Below, in pieces: positions 19,656-29,045 of a stretch of 64,000 bases of DNA (within the stretch, counting starts at the first letter, position 1; every line of letters begins with the position of its first letter). The notes below the pieces were generated by a model, which was given only the letters and a program-made list of their open reading frames with translations, had not been told where the DNA came from and did no database searches. This DNA is from Streptococcaceae bacterium AF54-32pH5A. Its GTDB lineage: Bacteria; Bacillota; Bacilli; Lactobacillales; Streptococcaceae. The stretch spans positions 434,001-498,000 of the forward strand of contig JAQDAD010000001.1 of the NCBI GenBank assembly GCA_027682205.1, read 5' to 3'. The position numbers and the translations under genes are program-made.

Positions 19656-19888
19656 GGCATGACTGATGAAGTCATCATAAGAATTTCACTTGCTGCTCTT
19701 TCACGGTGGCAGCCTGAACGGTCAGAAGTATCATTGTATATCATTTGTATCATGGCATATAAAGTATCACTCTATTTTATTGATGGTTTTAAAATCGCTC
19801 TTATCATGGCGAACCATTCAAATCTGCTCCACAAATGAGGAAAGTACCATTTTGGACTATTCAATTGTCAATGTGCTTTCTTAACCTA
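19656..19888. other. Gene-free stretch with a minus-strand coding remnant
   Basis: A minus-strand frame reads MIQMIYNDTSDRSGCHRERA and continues to PWR, joining the region before the DUF3173 gene, with a stop about 40 codons upstream. It looks like the end of a decayed gene. I see no intact gene; a plus-strand frame of 64 codons here has no ribosome binding site and odd composition. Confidence 0.4.
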
Positions 19889-20113
19889 CTACTTTTTGGA
19901 GTAATGGTCTTCTTTATTATCCACTCGGCCTACAAGGTAGTCTAGACTCACCTTATAAAAATCTGCAAGTTTAATAAGGTCATTTATAGAGATTAACCTG
20001 CTACCAGCTTCCATTTTAGAATAAGCTGATCTTGTACAATTCAAAACGATTTTCGCAATATATTCTTGTGTCAAATCATCATCTTCACGTAAATCTCTAA
20101 TCCTTTTCAACAT
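19889..20113 (-). CDS. Cro/C1-type helix-turn-helix regulator
   Basis: 74 residues made of one HTH domain: LREDDDLTQEYIAKIVLNCT then RSAYSKMEAGSRLISINDLIKLADFYKVSLDYLVGR. It probably controls the integration or mobilisation genes around it. Small, AT-rich and in the same orientation as int and the relaxase. Confidence 0.85.
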   Translation of the reverse strand: MLKRIRDLREDDDLTQEYIAKIVLNCTRSAYSKMEAGSRLISINDLIKLADFYKVSLDYLVGRVDNKEDHYSKK

Positions 20114-20216
20114 TTGTTGTCTCCTAAAACAAGTATAATATAGTTATTTTCTTGTTTTTAAATATATGACAAATTGGCACATGAAACTATTCTATATATA
20201 CTTTTTAGGAAACTGT

Positions 20217-22046
20217 TTACTCTAAATGTATCTCATTTTCCTCAATAGATTTCATATTTTGTTTTTTCTTATATTTCTTTATTGTTTTATTAAACATTTC
20301 AAATAAATTTATTGCTTCTCTATGTTGTTCCTTCAGTGTTTCAATCTTTCCTTTATATATGTATAAATCCTTCTCTATTGTATCTACTGAACTTTTACCT
20401 TGAATACTATTTTCTAAATTGCTAGAACTATTTGTCGTATCTTTCAACAATACTTCCTCTAAATTAGTTAAATCATCAATTTTATTTTGGACTTGTTCAA
20501 TCATATTCTCTAGATATGATATTTGGGCAATGAAATCATTTGTTATATCTTCAAAATCATTCGGACTATTTTCCGCAGATATAAGAAGATCTAATTGTTC
20601 TTTTTTTTCTTTAATTTTGCTAAGAGAAATTCTTCTATACATATACTGCGGTTCATACTGAAGATTAAATTGTCTAATCAAAGTTTTACCTTTCATAAAG
20701 CGATTTTTTTCTGCTGAATCTTTATGATATACATAGTAAGAACTAGTTTCTCTGAGAAATACTTTAACTTTTTCTTCTTCTATATTGATTTGAATATTTG
20801 GTACAAAAATAAGTCCTTCTTGTCGGATACCAAACTGTACCTTAATGTAAATTCCATCGTCTACTACTTCTTCTATTTGATTAAGATTCAACTCTACTTC
20901 AAACTCATGAACAGCATCCCTATTTCTCTTGAAATCTCGATAGGATTTCCATACCATATCTTCTGTCGGCAACTTTTTTTCTTTAATTAGCTTTTCTTCA
21001 TTGTAAAGTTCAACTAAATTTTTATTATCTAAGACAAAAGTTTCATTTTTGTTATTAAAATAGTCTTGAAAATAACTAACACTATACTGATTCGATTTTA
21101 CCAATTCCTGCTCTGAAAACTTAATACCATCAAACTCAAATAGAACATGTTTTGCTTTCGGAATTATTTTTAAACCAAAAAATTCTGCTTGTTGAATCAA
21201 TTCATTCATATTCTTCATTTTTGGAATCAAAAATTCTAAGATATTTATGATTTCCCTTTGAACAAACTTTTTCTTAAAATATGTTTCATTATAAGGTTGT
21301 TTTCTATTCAATTTATTATCACGTACGAGTTGTTTCATATTTGAATCAGTCATAAAAAAAGTAACATGCTTGTGTCTAAAATCAATTTTTAAATGTAAAT
21401 CTTTTGCTTTTTTCTTGAAATCTTCAAAATTTTTCGAGTTCTCGATTAGAAAATATACTCGTTGTTTTATTTCATATTTGTAATTTGTTTTGCGATAAAC
21501 TTCATACTGATGATGAGAATAACGATTTTCTATAATTTTTGCGCCTACAATTTTTGAAAGACGATCTGAAACCATTCTTAGATTACTTTCTGCTTTATAA
21601 TCCCATAGAAATTTTTTATCAGAATTCTTATCAATTGAATTTAGGATGATGTGATTATGGATATGATCTTTATCGACATGAGTTGCTACAATAAAACGAA
21701 ATCTACCACCTGTCAACTCTTTAACTGTCTCATAACCAATCCGATTGATTTGTTCGGGAGTAAGATGGTCATCTGGAGAAAAGGACTGAATGATGTGATG
21801 AGAATGAATTTTTCGTTGATTTACTTCTTGCCTATCATGACGAAATTCGTAAAGACTATCATTACTTAAAAAATTATCATTGTACATCTTCACTAGTTCT
21901 TCATAACTAGGAAAATCTAAATAATTTTTCATTCCAAAGTCTGAAACTAGTGTTAGGTTTTTTGTTTTATTTGGATTCAAAATATATTTGATTAGTTTAC
22001 TACGATAATTTTTTCCATGAATCGCAAAGTGTTTAGTGATGACCAT
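20217..22046 (-). CDS. MOBP-type relaxase
   Basis: 609 residues. The N-terminal relaxase domain (about 1-190, PF03432 type) carries the metal-binding three-histidine motif HVDKDHIHNHIILN (about residues 122-135) and the upstream HSHHIIQSFSPDDHLTPEQI. The candidate nucleophile tyrosine lies near the N terminus (FAIHGKNYRSKLIKYIL). The C-terminal half is charged and coiled-coil rich (about 480-560). It nicks oriT and pilots the strand. Its start overlaps the 3' end of mobC by 14 nt. Confidence 0.92.
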   Translation of the reverse strand: MVITKHFAIHGKNYRSKLIKYILNPNKTKNLTLVSDFGMKNYLDFPSYEELVKMYNDNFLSNDSLYEFRHDRQEVNQRKIHSHHIIQSFSPDDHLTPEQINRIGYETVKELTGGRFRFIVATHVDKDHIHNHIILNSIDKNSDKKFLWDYKAESNLRMVSDRLSKIVGAKIIENRYSHHQYEVYRKTNYKYEIKQRVYFLIENSKNFEDFKKKAKDLHLKIDFRHKHVTFFMTDSNMKQLVRDNKLNRKQPYNETYFKKKFVQREIINILEFLIPKMKNMNELIQQAEFFGLKIIPKAKHVLFEFDGIKFSEQELVKSNQYSVSYFQDYFNNKNETFVLDNKNLVELYNEEKLIKEKKLPTEDMVWKSYRDFKRNRDAVHEFEVELNLNQIEEVVDDGIYIKVQFGIRQEGLIFVPNIQINIEEEKVKVFLRETSSYYVYHKDSAEKNRFMKGKTLIRQFNLQYEPQYMYRRISLSKIKEKKEQLDLLISAENSPNDFEDITNDFIAQISYLENMIEQVQNKIDDLTNLEEVLLKDTTNSSSNLENSIQGKSSVDTIEKDLYIYKGKIETLKEQHREAINLFEMFNKTIKKYKKKQNMKSIEENEIHLE

Positions 22047-22398
22047 AAAATTTCCTCAATTTTTCAGATTGAATAAGAAAATCTTTCTCCACTTCTACTA
22101 TTAACTCTTCTATACCTTTTCTCAATTCATCTAATTCAACTTCCGTTATTAAATTAGAATAATTTATGCTCCTGGCTATTTGATTAATATTATTTCCTAT
22201 TCGTTTTAATTCAAAAACCAAATCTTGATAACTATTTGTATCAATGGTGATGAAATTCATACCAGGATCTAATAGGGTTCGTCTAGCATATTCCGAAAAA
22301 GACAAACAGTGACTTTTACAGATATTTTCATTCAATTTGACTAATTCTAAATCAGATAAAAAGACTTTTTTTAAATTCATTCGATATCGATGTTCCAC
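22033..22398 (-). CDS. mobC: MobC-like relaxosome protein
   Basis: 121 residues. A ribbon-helix-helix-like N terminus (LKKVFLSDLELVKLNENICK) is followed by the MobC signature region LVFELKRIGNNINQIARSIN (about residues 67-86). MobC proteins open oriT and help the relaxase. It lies directly upstream of and overlapping the relaxase gene. Confidence 0.88.
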   Translation of the reverse strand: MEHRYRMNLKKVFLSDLELVKLNENICKSHCLSFSEYARRTLLDPGMNFITIDTNSYQDLVFELKRIGNNINQIARSINYSNLITEVELDELRKGIEELIVEVEKDFLIQSEKLRKFYGHH

Positions 22399-22402
22399 TC
22401 TA

Positions 22403-22759
22403 CTACCTCATGTATTTGTTACGAAAATCTTCACTAAGAGGACTTGTATTTTCTACCTCTTTAATTAATTCCTGAATACAAGTTAACAAAATAGAAACAT
22501 GTTCTTGAGTAACCTGATGATCGCTTTTAGAAATGATCAAAACTTCATGAACATCGCGACAAATTTGTTCCAACTTTTGCTGTTTCCAAAGACTGAACCA
22601 TTGTTCCATCTGTTTTTGTCCATCAGACAATAGTAAGCTTTTACGGAGAAAATCAGAAAAATTATCCTCTCCTTTCTCTCTCATTAAATCTAGTATTTGT
22701 TTTTCCTCCGCTTCTGTTAAGCGAAATTGTTTCCGAATACTACGTATATCTCTTTTCAT
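22403..22759 (-). CDS. Mobilisation accessory protein
   Basis: 118 residues. The N-terminal segment SIRKQFRLTEAEEKQILDLM followed by NFSDFLRKSLL resembles the ribbon-helix-helix start of plasmid mobilisation proteins; the rest is helical. First gene of the mob operon, 4 nt before mobC, and next to the oriT-like region. Probably binds oriT or autoregulates; family not certain. Confidence 0.65.
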   Translation of the reverse strand: MKRDIRSIRKQFRLTEAEEKQILDLMREKGEDNFSDFLRKSLLLSDGQKQMEQWFSLWKQQKLEQICRDVHEVLIISKSDHQVTQEHVSILLTCIQELIKEVENTSPLSEDFRNKYMR

Positions 22760-22787
22760 ATGACTTTTCCTCCTTTATTGATACCTA

Positions 22788-22821
22788 TACTGACAATGTA
22801 AGCTTACAGACACTGTCAGTA
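22788..22821 (-). promoter_or_regulatory. Nested palindromes upstream of the mob operon
   Basis: Outer arms TACTGACA (22788-22795) and TGTCAGTA (22814-22821) enclose a GTAAGCTTAC palindrome (22799-22808). It lies about 30 nt before the first mob gene and is a good candidate operator for autoregulation. Confidence 0.5.
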
Positions 22822-22868
22822 CATTTTTCAAAATAGCTTCAACATTTTTGTAAGGCTTTGCGAGCTCA

Positions 22869-22980
22869 GATATTGTGTCCACAATATCCCAAAATTCATA
22901 TCGCTTGCCATTTCAAACAATACTGTTCAAAAGACAAACGATATGAAAATATGGTGGCTAGCCCCCAAACCCCCAACATA
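22869..22980. other. Candidate oriT
   Basis: A perfect 9-bp hairpin, GATATTGTG (22869-22877) with CACAATATC (22880-22888), then a wider inverted repeat, TTCATATCG (22895-22903) with CGATATGAA (22939-22947), then a C-rich tract GCCCCCAAACCCCCAAC (22961-22977). Hairpins beside a short conserved tract, next to mobC and the relaxase gene, are the usual oriT layout. The nick position is not resolved. Confidence 0.6.
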
Positions 22981-23034
22981 AATCTAAATTAAAAAAAGTA
23001 TAACAAATACTATTTGAAAAAATTATCACAGAAT

Positions 23035-23055
23035 AAAAGAGCCCTAATGGACTCT
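23035..23055 (-). terminator. Terminator after the mgtC remnant
   Basis: On the minus strand AAGAG-CC pairs with GG-CTCTT and runs into TTATT. It lies 77 nt after the last codon of the broken mgtC gene and limits the mobilizable element on its right. Confidence 0.6.
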
Positions 23056-23131
23056 TACAAACTTAAATCTATTAATAACAAAACGTAGTTGTACTTTTTC
23101 TTTAGAAAAATAAAAATTTTAAATAGAAAAT

Positions 23132-23831
23132 TTAACTCTTCATATAATTTTTTAATTTAAACTCTTTTATTTTTATATTTTTATCTTCATTAAGTAAAAA
23201 ATCCTCAATATCTATAATCGAAATCTCCTTATCATTCTCAATTGAAATCAAAATATCATAAGAATTATTAGACGACTGTTCTTTTAACTCAACATTATAT
23301 TTTCTGAAATCAAGTGTCCCTAGATTAGTATAAATCTTACCAAGTAAAGAAATATCAATTGTTTCTAACACTATCTTTGCTTGATAAATTTAATGATTTC
23401 TACCATTACTGTGTGTCACTAATTGCACAAGAACAACTATAAAACTACAAAAGGAACCAAATATCCAAAAATCAGCACCAAATGCCATACCTATACCAGC
23501 AGTAGTCCATATCCCAGCAGCAGTAGTAATTCCACTAACTTTCTTATCCCAGGTAAAAATAATTCCCCCACCTATAAAGCTAATACCACTAACAATTTGA
23601 GCTGCGACCCTAGAAGTATCATAGGATGGTGCATCTAAAAATGCTCTTTTGAGAGAATCATCATTAAAGCCGACGTTAAAGCAACAATTATATGCTTTTG
23701 AGTCCTGCTTGCTTGTTACGTGCCTTACGCTCATAACCAATTGCCCACCCACATGCACAAGCGAATAATATTGAAATAACATACCTTAACTCGACAATAC
23801 TATTAAATGAATGATTAAAAATTGTAGACAT
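23132..23831 (-). pseudogene. Broken mgtC/sapB-family gene
   Basis: Starting from an ATG at 23831 with AGGAGGG in front, the frame reads ISILFACACGWAIGYERKAR, typical of the MgtC N terminus. It then hits a stop, continues in a second frame (IIVALTSALMMILSKEHF), and in a third frame gives the MgtC core AAQIVSGISFIGGGIIF and TAAGIWTTAGIGMAFG. An in-frame stop at 23390-23392 separates the C-terminal domain (23132-23389). So: two frameshifts plus one nonsense codon. A paralogous intact copy lies at 25516-26226. The promoter and LacI-type operator in front are well preserved. Confidence 0.85.
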
Positions 23832-23851
23832 TAATCCCTCCTACTCTAAAA

Positions 23852-23902
23852 TGACATCGGTGTCATAAGTTATATTCTACTACTATTTTAATATTTTATC
23901 AA
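23852..23902 (-). promoter_or_regulatory. mgtC-remnant promoter with LacI-type operator 1
   Basis: Minus-strand TTGATA (23897-23902), a 17-nt spacer and TAGAAT (23874-23879), followed at once by TGACATCGGTGTCA (23852-23865). The same 14-mer occurs at 30842-30855, and a close relative at 37139-37152, at the same place relative to their promoters. Confidence 0.8.
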
Positions 23903-23908
23903 ATAAAA

Positions 23909-23930
23909 AATCGGTATTTTTTACCGATTA
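23909..23930 (-). terminator. lacI-type regulator terminator
   Basis: AATCGGTA (23909-23916) pairs with TACCGATT (23922-23929), followed on the minus strand by a T run (complement of 23905-23910). It overlaps the stop codon of the regulator. Confidence 0.75.
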
Positions 23931-24929
23931 AAAGCTTTGTCTTCTAATAATTTTTGAAGATATTTCAACGGATTCTATATTTTCACCGTTAATGATTGCT
24001 AAAACACCTTCTATCATTTTTTGGGCTAACGTAGCATAATTAGGAGAAATAGTAGACAGAGCTGGAGTATAATATTGCGAAATAGGAATATTATCGAATC
24101 CAATTATTGAAATATCATCAGGAATGGTAATCCCCTTCTCATAGCACGCACGAATCAGCCCTTGAACCTTCTCATCCCCAGAAACAAATATCATATCCGG
24201 ATGATTTTGATTAGATAAATTATTTATAGCATATGAATAAACTGAATCAATTGTAGTTAAACCATAAATAACTTGCAAATCCATTAAATAATTTTTATCA
24301 GTCAAAAAAGTACGAATACCTTTTTCACGATCCTTATTAACAAGAGATTCCCCTCCCATAAGTAACAACATACTTTTAATATTCTCTTTTGTTACTAATT
24401 CCATCATATCATAAGTGGCTTGAAAATTGTTATTAGATACATAAACAACATCAGGTGTTCGAGATTCTCCAAAAACTATAAAAGGCATATTATTCTTCTG
24501 TAAATAATTAATCCGAATATCGTCTTTACTTTCATAAAATACTATTACTCCATCTATTAAGCTTCCTGTACTTGAAATTATTGAATTCTTAATCGTATCT
24601 TCTTCACCAAAGTATTCAACAATAGCGTTTACACCAAACTCTTTACAAGTTTGTAGAACTCTATCTAGTAAAGTTTGAAACCAAATCAAGGGAAAAGAAT
24701 CAATCTTTTTAACGGAAATCAAAATGTTTGTAGTTTCTTTCTTAGTCAAATTTTTTGCATATGCATTTGGAACATACGACAACTCATCAATGACTTTTTG
24801 AATAGCTCGATAAGTTTCTTCTTTTACCTTTTCACCACCGTTAATAACACGTGAAACAGTTTTTGGAGAAAAACCTGATAAATGCGCAATATCATAAATA
24901 GTTACCTTTTTATCGTTTAAATTTTTCAC
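23928..24929 (-). CDS. LacI-family transcriptional regulator of the pfbA-gal-ABC locus
   Basis: 333 residues. The helix-turn-helix VTIYDIAHLSGFSPKTVSRV (about residues 9-28) and hinge YVPNAYAKNLTKK are followed by a periplasmic-binding-protein-like effector domain ending IIRRQSF. The start is GTG with GGAGG upstream; the promoter is TTGTTA-16-TATAAT (24962-24989). LacI proteins usually bind 14-16 bp palindromes with a central CG, which fits the three TGACA-type sites in this locus. In pneumococcus a LacI-type regulator also sits beside this gene set, as I recall. The effector is unknown; a sugar or sugar phosphate is likely. Confidence 0.9.
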   Translation of the reverse strand: MKNLNDKKVTIYDIAHLSGFSPKTVSRVINGGEKVKEETYRAIQKVIDELSYVPNAYAKNLTKKETTNILISVKKIDSFPLIWFQTLLDRVLQTCKEFGVNAIVEYFGEEDTIKNSIISSTGSLIDGVIVFYESKDDIRINYLQKNNMPFIVFGESRTPDVVYVSNNNFQATYDMMELVTKENIKSMLLLMGGESLVNKDREKGIRTFLTDKNYLMDLQVIYGLTTIDSVYSYAINNLSNQNHPDMIFVSGDEKVQGLIRACYEKGITIPDDISIIGFDNIPISQYYTPALSTISPNYATLAQKMIEGVLAIINGENIESVEISSKIIRRQSF

Positions 24930-24961
24930 TTTAGTCCTCCATTTATGATTTATCTAATTTT

Positions 24962-24989
24962 ATTATACAATATTTACTTTTTTTAACAA
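24962..24989 (-). promoter_or_regulatory. Promoter of the LacI-type regulator
   Basis: TTGTTA (24984-24989), a 16-nt spacer and TATAAT (24962-24967) on the minus strand. No TGACA-type operator is present, so the regulator seems not to control itself through that site. Confidence 0.7.
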
Positions 24990-25058
24990 GAGAATTTAGT
25001 AAAATATTTTAATGTATCTTAACAAAAACTTTAATTTCAAAATTCTCTATTTTATACT

Positions 25059-25421
25059 CTATTCTTCCGATTCAAAAAAATAACATTGACAATTAAAATC
25101 TTTATTCTTTACAATTTTTTCTACTTCACAACTGATAAACTTGTATGAAAATAACTTACCACGAAAATATAAAAAATCATTTTCGGTAAAATCCATTGAA
25201 ACTATAAAAGTATCTAATAACATTTGGACATAGCAGTCTAAGATCGGAATAATCTTTTCCTTAACAATAACTTTTGCTAATATATCATCAGCTGGTAAAG
25301 AAGACGAAAATACAATTTCACAAATATCATAAAAAGAATGAAATCTATATACTTGCACTAAAGAATTATATTCAAAATACGTTATTCTTCCACAGTCAAA
25401 ATTAATATTATATACCTTCAT
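25059..25421 (-). CDS. Hypothetical protein
   Basis: 120 residues, beta-rich, many aromatic residues, no signal peptide or membrane helix; not recognised. It starts MKVYNINFDCGRITYFEYNS, with AAGGAT 8 nt before the ATG. It lies between the mgtC terminator and the LacI-type regulator, so it may have its own weak promoter or depend on read-through. The family and function are unknown. Confidence 0.5.
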   Translation of the reverse strand: MKVYNINFDCGRITYFEYNSLVQVYRFHSFYDICEIVFSSSLPADDILAKVIVKEKIIPILDCYVQMLLDTFIVSMDFTENDFLYFRGKLFSYKFISCEVEKIVKNKDFNCQCYFFESEE

Positions 25422-25474
25422 TTATGTTTATCCTTATACTTTGCAAATAATTTCGAGTCAATTATCACCTAAAA

Positions 25475-25506
25475 AACAAAGGGACAAGAATAACTGCCCC
25501 TTTGTT
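25475..25506 (-). terminator. Terminator of the ABC-mgtC operon
   Basis: AACAAAGGG (25475-25483) pairs with CCCTTTGTT (25498-25506), and a T6 run follows on the minus strand. Confidence 0.8.
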
Positions 25507-25515
25507 TATTCTATA

Positions 25516-26226
25516 TCAACTAACTTCTTCAACATAAATAACACCAACAATATTTGCTATTTCTTCCATTAGTTTAAGATGTTCAAACTTACCTGAAAGT
25601 TCTAGAGTCATAAATGATGCTATTCTTTTGTCTGGAACATCAAAATATTCAATTCTTTCAGAATTAACATCTCCAAAAGCAGTTCTTGAATCATTCAATC
25701 GAATTCCATTTTCTGCACAATAAACTAATACTCGATTATATGCCTCAGTAGATTTAACTACAATATATAATTCAATAACTTTTGAACGACTTTGAAGATA
25801 TTTTTTTAAAGGCTGAAACATAGAAATCACACTCCACACAGAAATAGCTACTAACAGAGCACCTTCATAAAAACCTACTCCAATAGCTAAACCTATTCCT
25901 GCAGAAGCCCAGATTCCTGCTGCAGTTGTCAGACCCGTAACCTTCTTTTTATCTGTGATAAGAATTGTTCCAGCTCCAAGAAAACCAACACCAGAAATAA
26001 CTTGAGCACCTAAACGTGTCGGATCTCCTGTTCCAAACTTATAAGATACAAATTCATTAGTCATCATAATTAAACAAGCAGCCATACAAACGATACTATG
26101 TGTACGAATACCTGCTGGTTGAGATTTACTTCCTCTTTCTAAGCCAATAATACTTCCAATGACCAAAGATAACACGACTCTAATAATAATTTCAATGTAT
26201 GATAGTCCAATGCTGGATGATTGCAT
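25516..26226 (-). CDS. MgtC/SapB-family membrane protein
   Basis: 236 residues. N-terminal membrane domain with about four helices and the conserved LVIGSIIGLERGSKSQPAGI and LGAQVISGVGFLGAGTIL motifs, and a C-terminal soluble ACT-like domain (about 155-236). MgtC of Salmonella aids survival at low magnesium and restrains the F-ATP synthase, linking to phosphate balance. Last gene of the ABC transporter operon (2 nt after the permease) and closed by a terminator. Cotranscription with a transporter of a presumably phosphorylated substrate suggests a role in Mg/phosphate homeostasis during its use. Confidence 0.88.
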   Translation of the reverse strand: MQSSSIGLSYIEIIIRVVLSLVIGSIIGLERGSKSQPAGIRTHSIVCMAACLIMMTNEFVSYKFGTGDPTRLGAQVISGVGFLGAGTILITDKKKVTGLTTAAGIWASAGIGLAIGVGFYEGALLVAISVWSVISMFQPLKKYLQSRSKVIELYIVVKSTEAYNRVLVYCAENGIRLNDSRTAFGDVNSERIEYFDVPDKRIASFMTLELSGKFEHLKLMEEIANIVGVIYVEEVS

Positions 26227-26228
26227 TA

Positions 26229-27920
26229 CTATTTCCTTTTCTTACCACGCGGTCTCTGTGTGAAGTACAATACAGTTCCTGAAATAATCATTAGAACAAT
26301 TGTATAAACAAATACAAGAGCTTGTGCATTAGATGTTGCTGTTTCATCACCTGCAGAACGAATCGTAATACCTAATGGTTGAGCCAATGGATGATAAAGG
26401 AATACAGATAAATCGAAATCGGTCAATAAAGAGTTAAAGTTGAGTGCGATAACAGAAAGAACTACCGGCAAGATGAAAGGAATAATAACCTTCATCATTG
26501 TGTAAAATGGTGAAGCCCCCATACTTCTAGCAGCATCCTCCATCTCATCATCAACACTAAATAAGATTGCACGTACCATTCTATAAGAGAATGGAATTTT
26601 TACAACAATATAAGCGATTAGCAAAATTACTAAACTACCAACTAGAATCTGGTTAAAGACTAAAAGTTGAGGTTGGTTGAAAGTGAACAATAAACTAACT
26701 GCTAGAAGTGTACTTGGTAATAGCCAAGGAAGAAGAGCTCCGTATTCGAACAAGAAATCAAATCGAGTTTTATGTTTACGAACTACTCGCGCAAACACAA
26801 CAGCAAGAACTGTTGCAGTAGTTGCTGCAATGATAGAATATATAAAGCTGACTAGGAATGGAGAAAACGCAACACTATTACTAAAGAACAATCTGTAATT
26901 ATCAAGAGTAAAGTTTGATAATGATAAGTTTCCTGACTGTATTGCAACTGGGTCAGTAAATGAATACAATACAATGAAAATCAATGGTAACATGAAAACA
27001 GTGAACAAAGCATAAGCAACAATATGTGCAATGATATTCCATGGTTTAGATGTGATTTTTTGTTTTTTCAAAGGTGCTTTCGTTTTAGAAATAGAAATAT
27101 AATTTCCGCCTTTTTCGATCTTGTTCATAATAGTAAGCAAAATCGTAGTGGCAATACCCAAAATAATTGCTAGAAAGGCGGCTAAGTCACGAGAATTTCC
27201 CATTCCAGCAAATGTTATGATCATTGGGTTAATAGTTTGGAATTCTTTCCCACCAACAATCATAGGTGCTGCTACTGCTGATAACCCACTTAGAAAAACC
27301 ATAATTGTCAGAGCGAATAAAGTAGGAATTAGAGTTGGCAATACTACTTTTCTAAACACTGTAAATGGTTTTGCACCCATATTACGTGCAGCTTCAATAG
27401 TATGATAGTCTACACTTCGAATTGTATTAGTTAGGAATAAGGTGTGATTAGCAGTACCAGAAAATGTCATAATAAATAGAACTGCACCATAACCAATAAA
27501 CCAGTTAGGATCTAAAGATGGAATAATACTTTGTAAAAATTTGGTAATCATTCCATATGGTCCATAAACGAATTTATAACCAGTAGCCAAAACTACTCCA
27601 CCGTAGATTAGTGACGTCATGTATCCTAGTTTTAATATTTTAGCTCCTTTAATATCAAAATATTCTGTAAACAATACACAAAGTACACCAACAACATTAA
27701 CAGTTATAATTAGTGAGAATGCTAACTTGAAACTGTTAAAAATACTCTGAATCGCACGTTGAGATTTAAAAGCTCGTTGTACGACATCAAGTGAAAACTC
27801 CCCACCTTTCACAAATACATTAACTACTAAATCAAAGTTTGGATAAATGATGAAAGTTACCAAGAACCAGATTAAGCCTAAACGAATGAGCCAATCTTTC
27901 CAATTTAATTTATGACGCAT
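26229..27920 (-). CDS. Two-domain ABC permease (FbpB/AfuB type)
   Basis: 563 residues with two fused permease halves, each of about six helices and each carrying an EAA loop: [20 protein letters not shown] (about residues 175-195) and [20 protein letters not shown] (about 455-475). Fused permeases of this type serve ferric-iron and sugar-phosphate importers. It follows the ATPase gene by 11 nt. The substrate cannot be read from the permease alone; the gene neighbourhood argues for a phosphorylated sugar rather than iron. Confidence 0.9.
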   Translation of the reverse strand: MRHKLNWKDWLIRLGLIWFLVTFIIYPNFDLVVNVFVKGGEFSLDVVQRAFKSQRAIQSIFNSFKLAFSLIITVNVVGVLCVLFTEYFDIKGAKILKLGYMTSLIYGGVVLATGYKFVYGPYGMITKFLQSIIPSLDPNWFIGYGAVLFIMTFSGTANHTLFLTNTIRSVDYHTIEAARNMGAKPFTVFRKVVLPTLIPTLFALTIMVFLSGLSAVAAPMIVGGKEFQTINPMIITFAGMGNSRDLAAFLAIILGIATTILLTIMNKIEKGGNYISISKTKAPLKKQKITSKPWNIIAHIVAYALFTVFMLPLIFIVLYSFTDPVAIQSGNLSLSNFTLDNYRLFFSNSVAFSPFLVSFIYSIIAATTATVLAVVFARVVRKHKTRFDFLFEYGALLPWLLPSTLLAVSLLFTFNQPQLLVFNQILVGSLVILLIAYIVVKIPFSYRMVRAILFSVDDEMEDAARSMGASPFYTMMKVIIPFILPVVLSVIALNFNSLLTDFDLSVFLYHPLAQPLGITIRSAGDETATSNAQALVFVYTIVLMIISGTVLYFTQRPRGKKRK

Positions 27921-27931
27921 ACTGCCCCTCC

Positions 27932-28942
27932 TTAAAATTGCAGAACGTCTGATGGTGTGATAAATAATTCCACACTTTCTCCGACAGATCTAATAGCTGA
28001 CTGACTATCGATACTTGTTACATTAAGAATTTGGTTTTCAGATACCTGAACAGTATAGTGAATTGTAACTCCTGAAAATTCAACATCAATAATTGAACCT
28101 TTTAAGACAAAATCCTGATCCGTTTCACGTTTGAAGCGAACTTTTTCTAAACGAATGTAACCTTTTTTATCTTCCAAAAAAACATGAGCATTATTTAGAA
28201 GAATTCCGTGAACAGTTTCATCTGTAAGTACGTTAATGTCTCCAATGAAATCACATACAAATTCTGTTTGAGAATTATGATAAATTTCTACTGGTGTCCC
28301 CACTTGTTCAATAAAACCATTATTAAAAACAGCAATCCTATCAGATAGCGTTAACGCTTCCTCTTGGTCATGTGTAACATATAGAGTTGTAATTCCCAAT
28401 TCTTTTTGAAGACGTTTCAACTCTTTTCTCAAATCCACACGTAATTTTGCATCTAGGTTTGACAAGGGTTCATCCAAACATAGGATTTTAGGTTCCAAAA
28501 CAAGAGCACGAGCTAAAGCTACACGCTGCTGTTGTCCTCCAGATAATTCTGAAACGTTACGTTGCAATTGTTGATCTGAAATCTTAATTTTAGCAGCCAC
28601 TGCAGAAACCTTGGCTTTAATAACATCTGGAGCAACTTTTTTAACTTTTAAACCAAATGCAATATTATCAAAAACTGTCATTGTTGGAAATAGTGCGTAA
28701 GATTGGAATACGATCCCGATTCCACGTTTTTCAGGCTCCAAGTGCGTAACATCTGTGCCATTAACCTCAATACTTCCAGATGAAGGGTCTAGAAAACCTA
28801 CCAAAGCTCTCAAAGTTGTTGATTTACCACATCCAGAAGGTCCTAGAAAGGTAAAGAATTCTCCTTCCTGAATATCTAAATTAAGATTATCAATCGCGAT
28901 AAAATCACCATATTTAATTTGAATATTATCAAATTTAATCAT
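27932..28942 (-). CDS. ABC transporter ATP-binding protein (CUT/Fbp-like)
   Basis: 336 residues from the ATG at 28942, which has AAAGGAAG in front; an in-frame ATG 66 nt upstream has none. Walker [11 protein letters not shown]-loop, signature LSGGQQQR, Walker [13 protein letters not shown], then a C-terminal TOBE-like regulatory domain (about 240-336). It energises the fused permease. Separated from the upstream binding-protein gene by 103 nt containing an attenuator-like hairpin, so it is probably made in lower amounts than the binding protein. Confidence 0.93.
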   Translation of the reverse strand: MIKFDNIQIKYGDFIAIDNLNLDIQEGEFFTFLGPSGCGKSTTLRALVGFLDPSSGSIEVNGTDVTHLEPEKRGIGIVFQSYALFPTMTVFDNIAFGLKVKKVAPDVIKAKVSAVAAKIKISDQQLQRNVSELSGGQQQRVALARALVLEPKILCLDEPLSNLDAKLRVDLRKELKRLQKELGITTLYVTHDQEEALTLSDRIAVFNNGFIEQVGTPVEIYHNSQTEFVCDFIGDINVLTDETVHGILLNNAHVFLEDKKGYIRLEKVRFKRETDQDFVLKGSIIDVEFSGVTIHYTVQVSENQILNVTSIDSQSAIRSVGESVELFITPSDVLQF

Positions 28943-28967
28943 ATTATTAACTTCCTTTACTAATATA

Positions 28968-29019
28968 TAAAAAGTCCCTCTTAATTTCTTTTGTATGTGC
29001 AAAAACATTAGAGAGACTT
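28968..29019 (-). terminator. Intra-operon attenuator between binding protein and ATPase
   Basis: AGAGAGACTT (29010-29019) and AAGTCCCTCT (28972-28981) pair with one wobble, and a T-rich run follows on the minus strand (complement of 28968-28973). Its place between the binding-protein and ATPase genes suggests partial termination that sets the usual excess of binding protein. Confidence 0.6.
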
Positions 29020-29045
29020 GGAATTTTAAAAATTACACTTATGTC

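Larger units (their letters stand above)
18090..23030. mobile_element. Integrative mobilizable element (integrase + MOBP relaxase, no secretion genes)
   Basis: A compact AT-rich module: tyrosine integrase, DUF3173 protein, Cro-like regulator, relaxase, MobC and an accessory DNA-binding-like protein, all on the minus strand, plus an oriT-like region at 22869-22980. No type IV secretion gene lies in this segment, so transfer would need a helper such as the conjugative element at 37.6-64 kb. Limits are approximate. The right end must lie left of 23035, where the terminator of the mgtC remnant starts; the left end lies near 18090-18187. Confidence 0.8.

Noticed and set aside
19690..19884. A 64-codon plus-strand frame in the mobilizable element
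   Set aside because: No ribosome binding site, odd composition and a better coding remnant on the opposite strand.
18113..23095. GTAGTTG present near both ends of the mobilizable element as a direct repeat
   Set aside because: Seven bases occur by chance, and the right copy (about 23084) lies beyond the terminator of the mgtC remnant.
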